A stretch of DNA of 64,000 nt from Mesodorylaimus sp. YZB2_4 (GCA_030248295.1 JASANH010001508.1:496001-560000); one strand, 5' to 3'; positions 35,678 through 47,560 are shown, counted from the first letter of the stretch. Made by a program: numbers and translations. Notes: generated from the sequence alone by a model not told the origin.

Positions 35678-37143
35678 ATGGACGTCTCTACTTTCACAAG
35701 CACATTGAAGGCACGACGAAACGCTTTTTTCCAGGCCCACGAAAAGCTTCTAGACTTCAAGTGCAACACGGAAGCAGACCAAAAATCCGTTGACGAAGTA
35801 GCGGATGGGACATTGCTGATGGAAATCGATGCGACCATCGAACAACTTACGGTATGCTTAAGCCGCGTCAATGAGGGCCGACAGCGACAGCACAATCCAG
35901 CTCCAGCACCGGCACAGGCAGCAGCACCAGCACCAGCGGCGTTACATGTCAAATTTCCAAAGATCGACCTACGGAACTTCTCAGGCGATGTGATGCATTG
36001 GCAGGAGTTCTGGGATCTATTCAACACCACTGCGCACGCCAACGAGTCGCTATCAGCGGTGTATAAGTTCAATTATCTGCGATGACAGCAGGTGGGAAAA
36101 GCGAGGTCAGCGATCAATGGACTCGCCTTGACCTACGAAAATTACGCACAAGCGGTCGCCATTCTCAAGCAACGATTTGGCGACCCACAGATCGTGATCA
36201 ATTCACACTACATGGCTTTATCTAGCATACAACCTGCACCGGATCAAACCAGCCGCATTTGTGTTGTATTGGACGTCCTGGAGAAACATTTGCGCTCCTT
36301 GGGGCCCTCGGTCAGGATGTCAATCATGCTCATTTCGTGTCCATGATTTTTTCGGAATAACCACTGGAATTTATCATGCGCCTCGAAGAGAATCGCGATA
36401 AAGGAGCATGGACAGTGCCGAAACTTCGCAAACGTGCACAGAAGCTTCTGGAAGCTCGATAATTAGCGGAACAGCATTATCATCCATCAACCATCAAATA
36501 TCAGACATCAGCACAACGGCCGTATACAAAAAAGCGACAGGATAAAAAACCGCCTCCAGCGCATCCTAGGTTCCCAACAGCAACCAGCAGGTATCCGAAG
36601 AGATCAATAGGTCATCATCTCATGACAACGGGCCATCAAACACATTAGACCACAACGGCCACATTGGTGACCAATTCTGGACCAAAAACAGGACCTCCCA
36701 GACGCTGTTTCTACTGCCCAGGCACCCATTGGGCGGATGAATGTCCAGTACACACAACACTCGAAGCTCGAAAACAGCAAATCAAAGGCAAGAGTTTTAT
36801 TTGCATTAGAGAGGGACACAACAAGAAAGTTGCAAAGTGGACAAACCATGTTGCCACTGCAAAAAGACGAAGCTTCATCATCAGAATTTGTATCCAACCA
36901 AGTTTCCGTCGAAAAGACCGGATAAAGAAAATGCGTATCGAGTCTTCAGCACACCAGGTCAAGAGTCTACAGATTCAACAGCCAGCCAACAACCCAAGAG
37001 CGCCTTGGTCAATGTGGACGACCGTGGCAATTTGCAGACGGCATGAGGATACATCAGCAGCCCCAGTTCAAAGAAGGAAGTACAAAGTCGTTTGGTTCTC
37101 GATTGAGGCAGTCAGCGCGCCTACGTCACAGACGACTTGGTGA
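35678..37143 (+). pseudogene. gag-like region with zinc knuckle
   Basis: Capsid-type part of a BEL/Pao element. The motif FPKIDLRNFSGD and WQEFWDLFNT near 35945-36020 matches the retrotransposon DUF1759 region. The frame is interrupted by one TGA at 36083-36085 and continues in the same frame (ILKQRFGDP near 36160). Near 36705-36820 there is a cysteine/histidine zinc-knuckle region (CFYCPGTHWADECP, then FICIREGHN). Several later frame changes occur. Confidence 0.82.
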
Positions 37144-39330
37144 AGAAATTGAAAGCTGAACCGCAATCAACGGGGACACTCGAAATCTACACGTTTGAAG
37201 CATATAAAGCAGTCAGTATCGAGTTGAAGGTAGTCAAGCTGCAACTGAAGCTATTAGGTGGAAGTACCATGGAAGTCTTAGCGCACACAGCACCGAAGAT
37301 TGGAGAAGTTCATCACCAGCCACTCGACATTTCGAACATCACCGTCCTATATCAGAATCTACCAATGGCCGATCCAATTACCAAGGACCCATCAATAAGA
37401 GTCATTGATCTGCTCGTAGGGAACAATTATGACTGGGATTTGGTCACTGCTGAAAGGATAGAAATGACAAAACATCGATTCTGCAGTTCAAGCAAGCCGC
37501 TGTCGGCCTTTTTCACCAATCGCGTCCAAAAACTACGGATTATTTCGAAGGTTCGATTTCGATTTTCGATATATCCAAACTGACCAGAATCCAGCCGACA
37601 TCGTTTCAAGAGGGTGTTCAGCAACAGAATTATGCAACAATTCTATGCGGTGGCATGGACTCTAGTGGCTCACAAACGACAAGTCCAAATGGTCCCAGGG
37701 ATTGGATCAGTTCACCATCGATTCTGCAACATTTGAGAATACTTCATCAGAGCAGCAGAAGAAGCAGGTTTTGTTCGAGACGTCACTTATCACCACAAAT
37801 CAATGCACGAGTCCATTTGGCATCGATCCATCTCGATTTCAATCTTGACAAAACTACTGCAAGTCACCGCATGGTGCCTTCGTTTCATAGCTAGGACAAA
37901 GGACAAGACCAATTAACAGAAAAGACTTTGGAAGCAACCGAAATCGATGAAGCTCGAAGATTGTGGATTAAGCATGAGCAGGCCACAAATTTTGCCGATG
38001 TGTTCAACGCCATTGCGAGGGACAAGCGGCCAGTTCAAGACCATCTGAACGTTGGATTCGATGCAAAGGTCGCTTGAAAAATGCCAACTTGGACACGGAC
38101 ACCATCTCTCCAATTCTCCTTCCAAAGAAACATTGGTTCACGACATTGGTCATTCGCAGCTTTCATGAAAAGCTGCTGCACAGTGGGACGAGTCACGCGT
38201 TATCGCAAATTCGTCACTCCTTTTGGATACCATCTGATCGTCCAGCGGTTCGCCAATGCGTGAAATCTTGTTTGAAATGCAAACGAGTGGAAGGCGGTCC
38301 ATATGCTCTACGTGCGATGCCAGCATTTGCGTCCCGCAGAGAGCGCGAATCCGCTCCATTCACGTGGACAGGCTTGGATTATTTTGGACCAATCTACCTG
38401 CGTCAAACGAGATCAAGTTCCAGTCAAAGTTTGGGTCTGATTGTTCACATATATATGGCTACAAGAGCCATGCACTTAGAACTGGTGGAGGACATGTCAG
38501 CCGACATGTCCTGCTAGCCTTCTGAAGGTTCGTGGCTCGCTGTGGGACACATTCGCGCATTCTCTCAGACAATGTCACACAATTCAAGTTAGCCAAGTCA
38601 GCCATTGACGAATTATGGAGAAAGATAACTAAGAATGACCAGGTTCCCTCCTACATCAACGGCATAGTGCGGACATTCATTCCAAAACGTGCGCCTTGGA
38701 TGGGTGGCGTGTACGAACGACTGGTCCATTTGGTCAAACGCGCACTTCACAAATCGATTCAACATCTGTGCCTTAAGTTTGTTCAGTTCCAGACAATCCT
38801 CAAGGAACCGAAGCCATGCTTAACTCCAGACCACTTGTTTATGTCAGGTCAGACTTCCAAGACGGACAAGCGTTGACACAGCACATTTTTTAATGCGAAA
38901 TCCAAAAATTGGCGTCCCTGGTATCAGTACGGCAGATGCAGATCTTGATTACGTCGACAAGATGACATCGAAGGTCGCACTTTTGGAACGCTGGACATTG
39001 GGTGAGCGACACCTGCAATCATTTTTGGAAACAGTGCCGGGACAACTACCTGCTTAGCATGCGAGAACGCGCTCATCAGTCAAAACTGCAAAGTCGCCGG
39101 GCAGCTGTCCATCAGTCACTGAAAATCGGGGACATTGTTCACATTCGCCAGGACACACCACGAGGATCCTGGCCATTGGGCAAGATTGTTCAGCTTATTC
39201 CAAGCAACGATGGTGCCATTCGTGCAGCCAAAGTGCAGACATCTTCTGGGAGTATTCTCACTCGCGCAATCCTGCATTTGAACCCACTGAAAGTCTCTCA
39301 AAATGACAACGATTCCAGCACTATCCCAGA
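37065..39330 (+). pseudogene. pol relic: protease, integrase, DUF5641; RT deleted
   Basis: An aspartic-protease-like stretch runs to about 37440 (ending LLVGNNYDWDLV, the BEL DUF1758 pattern). At about 37545-37560 it jumps directly to sequence that normally follows RNase H (NPADIVSRGC pattern), so about 1.5-2 kb with the reverse transcriptase active site is missing. Integrase zinc-binding (H..H..CxxC, with CLKCKR near 38275) and catalytic-core landmarks follow: D in GLDYFGP, D in LSDNVTQF, E in MGGVYERL. The DUF5641 region (GDIVHIRQD, WPLGKI) is at about 39130-39300. The frame is broken repeatedly. Confidence 0.85.
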
Positions 39331-39479
39331 GGAGGAAGCACCACCAACGGAGATCACCGACAGCACTGCAAAACTTGTACCCAATTCATTCGCGAAGCGC
39401 CCGCAACGCAAGGCCGCAATTGTAGCCAACCAACGTATTCGAGACATGGCAACAGATTCAGCTGACAGCATCCAGTTCA

Positions 39480-40400
39480 CTCCAAGTCGTTCAACTTGGT
39501 CAATTCCATCAGTCGCACTCCTTTTGCTCACATGCGCCTTCATGCTGATTGGAGTGAATTCTCAGCCACTGCTCTGCGAGAAAGGAAGTGCAAAAATTAC
39601 CTTGAATTTGACAGCCGCTGCTTACAATTGCATGACCGCACTGAAGGACAATGATCGAAGAAACGTTAAGGTCGCGAAGGTCGCCATTTACAAACGCAGC
39701 ATCGCAAAGTACGACAGCGCTGCCTACAAGTTCGAAGGTCAAAACAGTCGTCGAAGCATACACTAACTTCGCAAAATCCGGATGGGAACAACGCCAGCAT
39801 GAAGAAGCTGTCCCAGTTACGGCCCCTGAATGCTGGGAAATAATCGGACGTCGTCGCTGTCGGGAGGGCCCACTGTTGGGTAGTGAAACTTCCGCATACA
39901 AAAAACCGCGTGGAGCCGCCATACACGAGCGGAAAAGCTTGGGACTGTTGTAAATGGCATGCCAGAGAAACTACTAATTGCTTTCTGATCAAAAGAAAAG
40001 TCAACAAATCATACCATGGCCACATGGAATCAAACTTGGCGAACGTCGCGCACTGCGACTACGAAAAGGAGGCCTGCTTTTTATATGATCAAAGCGCCCT
40101 TGTGTGGAAGATAACCAAAACGGCCAAGTGTGAATACATTTTCTGGAAGTCAATCGATGGAAAACTTTGGGACAATCAATTCCTAACAGGCGACTATGAA
40201 CTGGCATTCACCTAGAATAATGGTCGGGGAAAAAGGTTACAGTTTGCGACAGCTCATAAGCAACAATGCCAGATCAAGGAATGGGTCCAGTCATCGCGCC
40301 GAGTGATCTACGAAGATCTAAACGTCACGCAGAAGACTATGGAGAAAGTGAAATTGTGACCCCACGACTGCAAGCATTGGAATTTCGGTTACAGTAATTG
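39480..40400 (+). pseudogene. Envelope-glycoprotein-like region, degenerate
   Basis: After DUF5641 the frame continues into a hydrophobic signal-like stretch near 39500-39555 and then Cys-containing sequence of the kind found at the 3' end of some nematode BEL/Pao elements, where a phlebovirus-like glycoprotein has been acquired. It is broken by frameshifts and by stops (for example TAG 40213-40215) and is truncated at the 3' end. Assignment rests on position, signal-like segment and cysteine content only. Confidence 0.5.
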
Positions 40401-41811
40401 TTCAAAGTGCTCCTGAATCATTCGGTGTGTCGGTCCATCCATGAACTTCAACAGATTAGCATGCTATTGGCACACTCCGACCCCACCCTAATCACCAGGA
40501 AGCTTTCCAACGACAGCAACGTTATGGGTCGTCTTCATGGAAAGATCTTAGAAATCTGGCCATGCAACCCACTCCCTACACTTGGCATGGGACACTTGGG
40601 CATGTGGACACTTGGCATGGGTCTGTGATGAAGCTGTGCTGGAATCTTAGCGTGCGTCTACGTGTATTTGAGTGGTTTAATTCTGCATACTACGGTCGGA
40701 CGTGCGCGTGCTATGCTGGGGGAACCGTTGATTGGCTGTCACCGAGAGTTGTGTACGTGCGTTTCGGAGATATTTGCGTGGTCAATAATCGAGTATGGCT
40801 CATCGTAGGCTGCGCACATTCGATGAGTCTGGCCACACGTTGCGAGTCCTCATACTGTAACCTGAAGCCCCTGAGAACCCGGCCTACGGACAAGAGGTAA
40901 GATTGATGTTCCTGTCGCGCAGAAAATCTGCACCGAACCGGGCTATGGTGAGGGTGAAAAGGCTGAACATCTCCTTTCTATAAGCTCTTATTTGACAAAT
41001 CCGGCTTACCTGATGTGCACCCACTGCCGTATAATGACACTATCTCTTCTTTTGTCTCGATACCTATCTCGAGAAATACAGGTGCTAGCCAGTTACCTGG
41101 TACCAATTTGCCACTATCTACAACCCTTTCCTTCGCAGATGGCTTGAGTTTTGTGCTTTGTCGTTTCATGATTTCTGGGCATATACATATTGGGCGGCTC
41201 CTTTCCGAACAAGGTTGGGTGTATGCGCTGAGTCGGTGATTCTTTAGAATGGAAGATGAGAGAGATTTTGCGTTAGGAAACTAGCCGATCCCGATCGGGG
41301 TCGGGATCGCCCCTCCCGAACCCGGTCCCGAAAAAAAGGGCGGGTAAGCAGAAGGGTAAGCTGGAGAAACTTTGGCGGATGTCTGAACTGGTAAAGAGGA
41401 AGGAACGTATTTGTTTGCTGATTGGTGACTAACTCTATGTTTCTTGCTTGCGTGATTTTGAGTGCCATGATAAATACTGCGCAAAAAATTTTTGGCTCTA
41501 CATTTGCTGGCTACTTGGGGTGGGTTGAAGGTTACCTATAGCAAATTATAAGTGAAAAAATACTCTGAAAGTCCCAGTCCCGGTCCCGATTCCGGCCGGG
41601 ATTTAGAGAGTTCCGATCCCGATCCTGATCCCGAACGAACGCTTTAGGCAACCTACATATATCTGACTTTACCACCCATTATTCTGGTCTCTCCCATTGC
41701 AGGGTGTCTGAAAGCCCACGACCATTCTGGAATAAGTGACCCTTCTCGCAACAAGTGCACTCACAGTGGCAAAATTCCTTCAACCTTGCCTCGCCTCGTT
41801 CTCTCAGCATC
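40401..41811. other. Intergenic; start of duplication copy B
   Basis: 40401-40900 has no recognised gene. From about 40900 the sequence is copy B of the segmental duplication, interrupted by the insertion at 41278-41643. Confidence 0.5.
41278..41643. mobile_element. 366-bp insertion with GATCCCGATC-rich inverted ends
   Basis: Absent from copy A, where the flanks are joined (ATTAGGCAGCC). TTAGG occurs on both sides (41273-41277 and 41644-41648), fitting a 5-bp target duplication. Near the left end is GATCCCGATCGGGGTCGGGATC, and near the right end GATCCCGATCCTGATCCCGA, in inverted relation. No coding capacity; probably a non-autonomous element. Confidence 0.7.
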
Positions 41812-43112
41812 ATGAATTTTAGCAACGCCTCGATCATAGAAAACGATAGTATCATTTCAGAAGTGGCCGCGCAGACTGTCCGTTGGCCAGGCGCTGTGAT
41901 GATCCTTTTCAGCCTAAGTTGCATCGTTGCATACACTTTATGCTTGCTGACCATTGTGACCAACAAGGAGACTGCTAGATCGCCCAGCTACCAGATAATA
42001 CTGCACATTGGAATTACCGATCTAGGCCAACTTTTCTTAACCGGCATGGTGGGAGGGTTTTTCTCATTGTGCCAATCCGATTTTAATTTCTACTTAAATA
42101 AGATAATCGGAGGCGTGGTGAATTCACTTTGGGTCGTGTATATCACATTGGCTAATCTACTTGCTTGGAATCGTCTATTCCACATTTACAACCCAGCCTT
42201 GGCCAAAAAGATCTTCACGTTGAAGAACACCAGAATCATTCTAGCCGTCTGCTGGCTCTATGGCTTGGCTTGGATTATTGCATATATGTTCCCCGATTTA
42301 GACTTGCTCTATGATCCGACTGAGCATAATTGGAACTACGGCCCTCATCCAAGTGCGCAAACATTCGCCACGTGCGAGTTGTCGCAAGATATCATTCACT
42401 GCATCAGTATGGCCGCTTGCTATACGGCTATTATTGCTAAGCTAGTTGCACAGGTAAGATAGAAGAGAAATAGCCAGCCGGGTGAGCAAGGTCCCCCACG
42501 GTGTGACTGCACTTACTATTTCAGGCAAGTCAAATTACAAATAGTCAATTGAACAGCGACAAGAAAGAAAAGTTAGTTTTGCTGCAGTCAATGTGGTTAT
42601 GCGCGGTCAGTTGCTCAGCCGTGCTTCTCTTCTTTTTCAACACGTCTATCATTCCAAATCATTGGGCCATGTTCTTCGCCACGATGGTCTGGCTGACAAT
42701 GGCTGGCAGCAACGCGTTTATTTATTTAATCTTCAATAAGTAAGATATCACAGGTGGACTCGAGTATGATGGAGTGGCTCAAAAAACAGGCAGGCCTTCG
42801 GTCGACACGGGTGCGTATAAGTTTATGAAGCAAGACCTAGATGTAAAAGACTGATGACAGCCCATCGAAGGGCAAAGGTGCGCTCTCAGGGACACCTGCC
42901 TGCAAAGTCAGCTAGACATGCCCTAAAACGAACTTTGCGGCTGTAGGAACATAAGAAGACAAGTGACAGCGTTGGTTCCGTGTGGTCGAAATGTCACCGC
43001 CCCATCGGCACCAACGGCTCAAACGCGTCATACAATCACAGTGGGTAGCATCGCTGAGAAGACCGAAGGAGCGCCCAGAGCCAATAACAGAATGCTCACC
43101 ACAGTTACCTGA
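41812..43112 (+). CDS. Serpentine chemoreceptor-type GPCR, receptor 4
   Basis: Exons 41812-42453, 42525-42739 and 42947-43112 give 340 residues. It is a recent duplicate of receptor 2, with only scattered changes in the membrane core (for example LANLLAWNR for LADLLAWNR). The third exon follows a CTGTAG acceptor and starts NIRRQV, the same junction as receptor 1, then a tail rich in Thr and Ala ending NNRMLTTVT. This is the intact version of the exon that is frameshifted in receptor 2. TM7 ends GSNAFIYLIFNK. An in-frame ATG at 41755 would add 19 residues. The gene lies within duplication copy B. Confidence 0.87.
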
Positions 43113-43321
43113 TTCGATTTTTCGAATTCTGACCCCTACGCAATACATGATCAACGATTTTTCTACCTTGCATACAACTGATGACGAAAACGGATTTATC
43201 CAACACGTTTTTTGTGCACATGACTGATGACGAAAACGGTTGTTGGCTACACTGTTACACTGAACTAGTTACATATTTAGACTTTTAGGTATTCAACACA
43301 GTTTTTGTGTTATTTTGATGC

Positions 43322-44780
43322 CTTCATGTTCATGTTCATGTTTTACCACATCACCAAACGCTTATGCGCACTCGAGGGCAGGGTTGCCAGACGCTCAAAG
43401 TGAATCCCGTTGCACGTGACCCTAAAAACCTTCACAAAACCTTCATCACTTATCCAAAAGCCGTCAATAATTATCTCGCAAAAAAAAACGCTTGCGGTAT
43501 CAACGAGCTGGAATCACAACGAGGCCAGACAAAGGGAGCATCAAGCTTTTACTGAACGGCGCCTTGCTAGCTTCACTGAACATTTCTTCGATAAAATCTA
43601 ATGGCTTATAAGCATAGTCAAAAACAAGATTGGTACCTCCAGTTTCTTCAACCTCATCATCAGTAGCGTCTATCTCAGAATTAAACATTTTCCCCATTGG
43701 CGCAATAAAATTATGGGGCTGAGAACCAGGAACTTTTAACCCGAACCTTGAGAACAAGACAGAATCTACATACTGCGTCACACACGAGTCCATGACGCGT
43801 TTTTTTACATTTAGACCAACAGAAGTAGTACCCCCTAAGTGTATGGTGAAGCAAAAGTCAAGAATATATTTTCAACCCCCCCCCTCAATATGGAGATACA
43901 CATAAAAACTTGTTGCGTAGGCGATATGGCCCATATCTCCCCGATCCTTGGTCCTGGAATGATCCAAGAAATATCAAAATGATCCCAAGATGATGAGCTA
44001 TCGAAGTTTCTTTTTAAAGTTCTCCAAGGTCCCATCATTCGTGAGATCCCGCCAGAAGTGAAAACTTAGATTTCTTCACAAAAACCTTGGGCTTATTCTT
44101 AAAAAAGGAAAAACAAACCTGAAATGATAACTTCACCAGAGATGCTCCTTTGTGTGCAGATGCTACAATATGCATATGCTGTATTTTTTAGCATCTTTTT
44201 TGGGCCATGCTCGTCTTATGCGTTGGATCCTCTTATAGAATCCGTTTTTCCCCTCTGCTTTTTTTTGTCATACAGAAAAATTGGCTTGTTGTAGCCACGC
44301 AATAGATTCGTAAAGGTCATCCAGGTACATAAGCGTGCAGTTTAAAAAAATTAAGTCATCTGATTCTTACTAGTAATCTCCCTTCTATAGTACAGCTGTG
44401 TATGCAAAGAAAAAAGCTTGAATTCAGGGAGAAAGCCGTGCACTTGAAAAAAAAATTGGGACCGATAGCGGGCAGCGGATCGATTTGGTGCTTTTTTTTG
44501 CCTAGTGTAGAAGGTGTTTAGGAAAATCCCCTCATACCTCCACAAAATGGCAAAAACCTTCACCAAAACCTTCACAGGCCAGTCCCCTCCACAAAAACCT
44601 CCGGTAGGCCAAAATCCCGTCAAAAATGACGGGAAACCTTCACATCTGGCAACCCTGCTCGAGGGTGAAGGGACACATTTTACACGAAGTGAATTTCCGG
44701 CCCGCGAGTCAAACACTCGCCCGTAACTGCGCACATGACGTGAGAGGCAGACGCCTAACCCACCAGGCCACGAGGCCGGT
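43322..44780 (-). repeat. SINE family 1, split by a DNA transposon
   Basis: The two parts, 43322-43378 and 44658-44780, together make a SINE like 10391-10555. The break point is the CTCGAGGG motif, present on both sides. Confidence 0.9.
43379..44657. mobile_element. hAT-like DNA transposon, non-autonomous or decayed
   Basis: 1279 bp with 13-bp perfect terminal inverted repeats (CAGGGTTGCCAGA and its complement TCTGGCAACCCTG) and an 8-bp target duplication CTCGAGGG (43371-43378 and 44658-44665). The terminal CAGGG and 8-bp duplication suit the hAT superfamily; P elements also make 8-bp duplications. CCTTCACAAAACCTTCA-type repeats lie just inside both ends. Inside is no recognisable transposase; the minus ORF at 43793-43500 (97 codons) could be a remnant. 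Confidence 0.88.
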
Positions 44781-45320
44781 ACGTGCCTGCTATAGTGCGT
44801 ATCCTCAGCATGATGAGAGTGAATGTAGAGAACATGGTGGGGCTGGCGGTAAGCGTATCTCTTCTCCCAGCACCCTCTTTACGAGGACATGGATGCTAAT
44901 CTAGGATGGGCACGAAGTATATGGTATAGAAACCAAAAGTAAAGTGTGTCATTAAATCCTATTAGGCTTTTCAAGGCTATCGCACCCGGGGCACCTGCAT
45001 AACACCGACGGCGTCGTGCTTCTTGCACAACAGACACAAAATCAGACGACTTTTCAACCAGCTGCCTGAAAACAAAGTGTGTGGACATGTGTCTATAGTC
45101 AAGGCTATCAGTCAAAGCAAGCATAATTGATCCATATAGATCCAGTATCGGATGTAACAGCCGTTTCCTCTTTGAATCTGTAGGGATATTGTATTTTTAA
45201 CTAGTAACCTATATGTAATCCGTCCATTTGCTCTGATTATAAAATTGGATTTCTTACGGAAAAGGACGCTGTAATGACGCAGAGTTCACGTAATTTAGCC
45301 GCACCCGACGACGATGACAC

Positions 45321-45341
45321 TGCACACACGCACACACACAC
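45321..45341 (+). repeat. CA microsatellite
   Basis: Short (CA)n tract with one interruption, TGCACACACGCACACACACAC. Confidence 0.85.
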
Positions 45342-45436
45342 TCAAACCAAGAGAAAGGCAGACGTCCGCATATACGAGGGTCATGCTGCAAGTTTTTAGT
45401 AGCACAAGAACAAGATTACTCCCCATGATCATTTTC

Positions 45437-45665
45437 TTACACCTTTTCGAAGTACTCTCCTTTAGCACGAATGCACATATCCATTCTTGCAAACCAATCG
45501 TCGAAGCAATTTTTAAAAGCATCTTTTGGTATTATCTGCAAAACCTGGCACGAATTGGAAACCATTTCATCAGTGATTTTCAATGCTGTTTGTCCTCTTT
45601 TCTTAGCCTGTGGTTTCAGTTTCGACCATGGCTTTCGAGAAAAGTATGGGCGATTAATTCCTTAT
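45437..45665 (-). pseudogene. Mariner-type transposase C-terminal fragment
   Basis: Minus-strand frame 45568-45437 reads AFKNCFDDWFARMDMCI and then KGEYFEKV and a stop. This resembles the C-terminal end of mariner transposases (W..R...CI...G.YFE). The preceding bases, up to about 45665, have KPWSKLK in another frame, consistent with a frameshifted continuation. The rest of the element is gone. Confidence 0.6.
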
Positions 45666-46414
45666 GAAAATTTTCTAGTGTTATCTTTGACATTGTTTTC
45701 TCTTTACAGCAATACCTACGAAACTGAAATAGGCTGAAGGAATGGTCCCTTTCTAAATCTCTGACTTGATTTCCTGACCGAGGTTTACATGTTTTGATGC
45801 CCAGCGCGAAGGATATGAGACATAATAAATGCAAAGGACTGTTTTCCAGGAGAACTACTGTAGGTAACATCAAGCCGAATGGTCCAGTGTCACCTTGCTG
45901 GGAAGAGCATCGATCTCCAGACCGCCCAGACTGGTTACATAACCACCTCATTGGCTAGGAGGCGCATGATTGATTACCTATTGCATCATGCCCACCAATA
46001 TTTCAGTCAGCAGCTGCTACTCGAGCATCCTCTGCACCGCAAAAAGGACCGATCCCCGCTGTCGTTTCAAGATCAGTTCAGCTCCTCCTAGGGCTCCTGG
46101 TCGCGTCCGAGTCGTCTGACGTGTAACCCGCACCTCTCAATCCAAGTTGTCGCATGGCACGCGTGTTTCCAGCTAGCGAGCCGAACCCTTACGGGCTTTG
46201 AGGTCGTTGTAAAGAGGTGTGGGGTTTTTGAGTTGTAAGAATTGGATGAGCAGAACTGTGTGCAGACCGACAGCCCTGTACAGTGTCATGTGAGAATTTG
46301 CTCGTACTTTACACCGCCCGCCATCCGCCCAGTGGTACTCGCCAAAATGGTCAGTGTCAAGCCTGCGCTCGTCGAAATCGGTCGGTGTGGTTGGCCCCTG
46401 TCGGTCGGCTGAAA

Positions 46415-47560
46415 ATGAAAACCGCGAGCACTTCAAGGGTGGACGGAAAGCTGGCTTTCTTCAGCAGCCTGATCGATCGGCTAATGAATCCATCGAAACT
46501 CAAGAAGAACCCGTTGCTGGCGTCAGAAATCTCGACCCTGCTCGCCGCGGTCAAGAAGGTGCTGAAGCAGGAGCCGGCGGCCTTGATCGAAGTCCAAGCG
46601 CCGATCCACATCTGCGGTGACATTCACGGTCAATTCAGAGACCTGCTGCGAATCTTCCACACTCTCGGCTGGCCGAGGGAGCAGAGGTACCTGTTTCTAG
46701 GTAAGTACCCACTTTCATTCGTAATCCCTTCAAGCGCTTCAAAGTCCAAATTTCAGGCGACTACGTGGACAGAGGACACCGCAGCGTCGAGGTGGTGTGC
46801 CTGCTGTTTGCCATGAGGGTCTTTCACCGGAGGTTCGTCTACCTGCTGCGAGGCAACCACGAGGCGAAGGAGATCAACAAGTTCTACGGCTTCCACGAGG
46901 AGGTCACGACTCGATTCAGCGAGCAGCTGTGGCTGGAGTTCAACGTAGGTGCCTGCGCTCGCTACTTATGGACAGGACTACGCTCCCTTGCAGGAAGTGT
47001 TCACGTGGATGCCCGTGGCCGCGTTGCTGAATGGTCGAGCCCTCTGCATGCACGGCGGCATTCCGGCCAAGAGACTGCGTAGTTTAGACGACATTCGGAA
47101 CCTGCCCATGCCAATCGAGTCGATACGGGACAACGAAGTGGTGGCCGATCTCCTCTGGTCCGATCCATCCGAAGACATCGACGGTGAGTTGATGATCTGG
47201 TCGATCTCCGAGTCAGGGCCATTCCTCGCGTGTTTCAGGTATCGCACCCAATCCTCGCGGCCTCGGACATCAGTTCGGCTTGGACGCCCTCAACGACTTC
47301 CTGTCGCGCCACGAAATCGACTGCATCATCCGCGCGCACCAAGTGAGCATGAGTTGGGCGCCCTCTCAATACTGCCCTCACTAACCATTCCCTTTTAGGT
47401 CTTCAAGGAAGGGTTCAAAGTCTTCGGCGACGATTTCCAGTGCATGACCGTCTTCAGTGCTCCGAACTACGGTGGCGAATTCAACAACTACGCTGCGGTG
47501 GTGACGATCGGCAAGGAGGGGGAGCTCAAAGCCAACGTGACCGTTCTGAAAGGCATGTGA
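46415..47560 (+). CDS. PP1-like Ser/Thr protein phosphatase
   Basis: Metal-dependent PPP-family phosphatase, 309 residues. Exons 46415-46700, 46757-46944, 46994-47183, 47239-47342, 47399-47560, all GT/AG and in phase. All catalytic signatures are present in order: GDIHGQF, GDYVDRG, RGNHE, CMHGG, RAHQ and SAPNYGGEF, so the two-metal site is complete. It departs from canonical PP1: HGG is followed by IPAKR rather than LSP, the residue after RGNHE is Ala rather than Cys, and the C-terminal tail is short. Nematodes have many such divergent PP1-like genes, often testis-specific. The start at 46415 (MKTAS) is chosen because it leaves a PP1-length N-terminus; the frame is open further upstream to 46283. 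Partners unknown. Confidence 0.92.

Larger units (their letters stand above)
34937..40400 (+). mobile_element. Degenerate BEL/Pao LTR retrotransposon, 3' truncated
   Basis: One 5' LTR followed by gag, protease, integrase and a glycoprotein-like region, in BEL/Pao order. Most of the reverse transcriptase and RNase H is missing and no 3' LTR is found before the segmental duplication begins at about 40900. Many stops and frameshifts. Right boundary approximate. Another LTR of the family stands alone at 33731-33997 and a 3' fragment lies at 32459-32543. Confidence 0.88.
40900..45280 (+). repeat. Segmental duplication, copy B
   Basis: Counterpart of 27557-30030. It is about 1.8 kb longer because of two later insertions (366 bp and a SINE with a nested DNA transposon). 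Confidence 0.87.
43113..46414. other. Intergenic with nested repeats
   Basis: Contains the SINE with nested DNA transposon, the end of duplication copy B (to about 45280), a CA microsatellite, a mariner relic, and a dispersed repeat at 46090-46175 shared with 6240-6330. No gene of its own. Confidence 0.55.

Noticed and set aside
36083..36085. Single in-frame TGA in gag as possible readthrough or recoding
   Set aside because: The element has many other stops and frameshifts, so ordinary decay is the simpler reading.
45314..45667. 117-codon plus-strand ORF
   Set aside because: It is antisense to a mariner transposase fragment and begins in a CA microsatellite.
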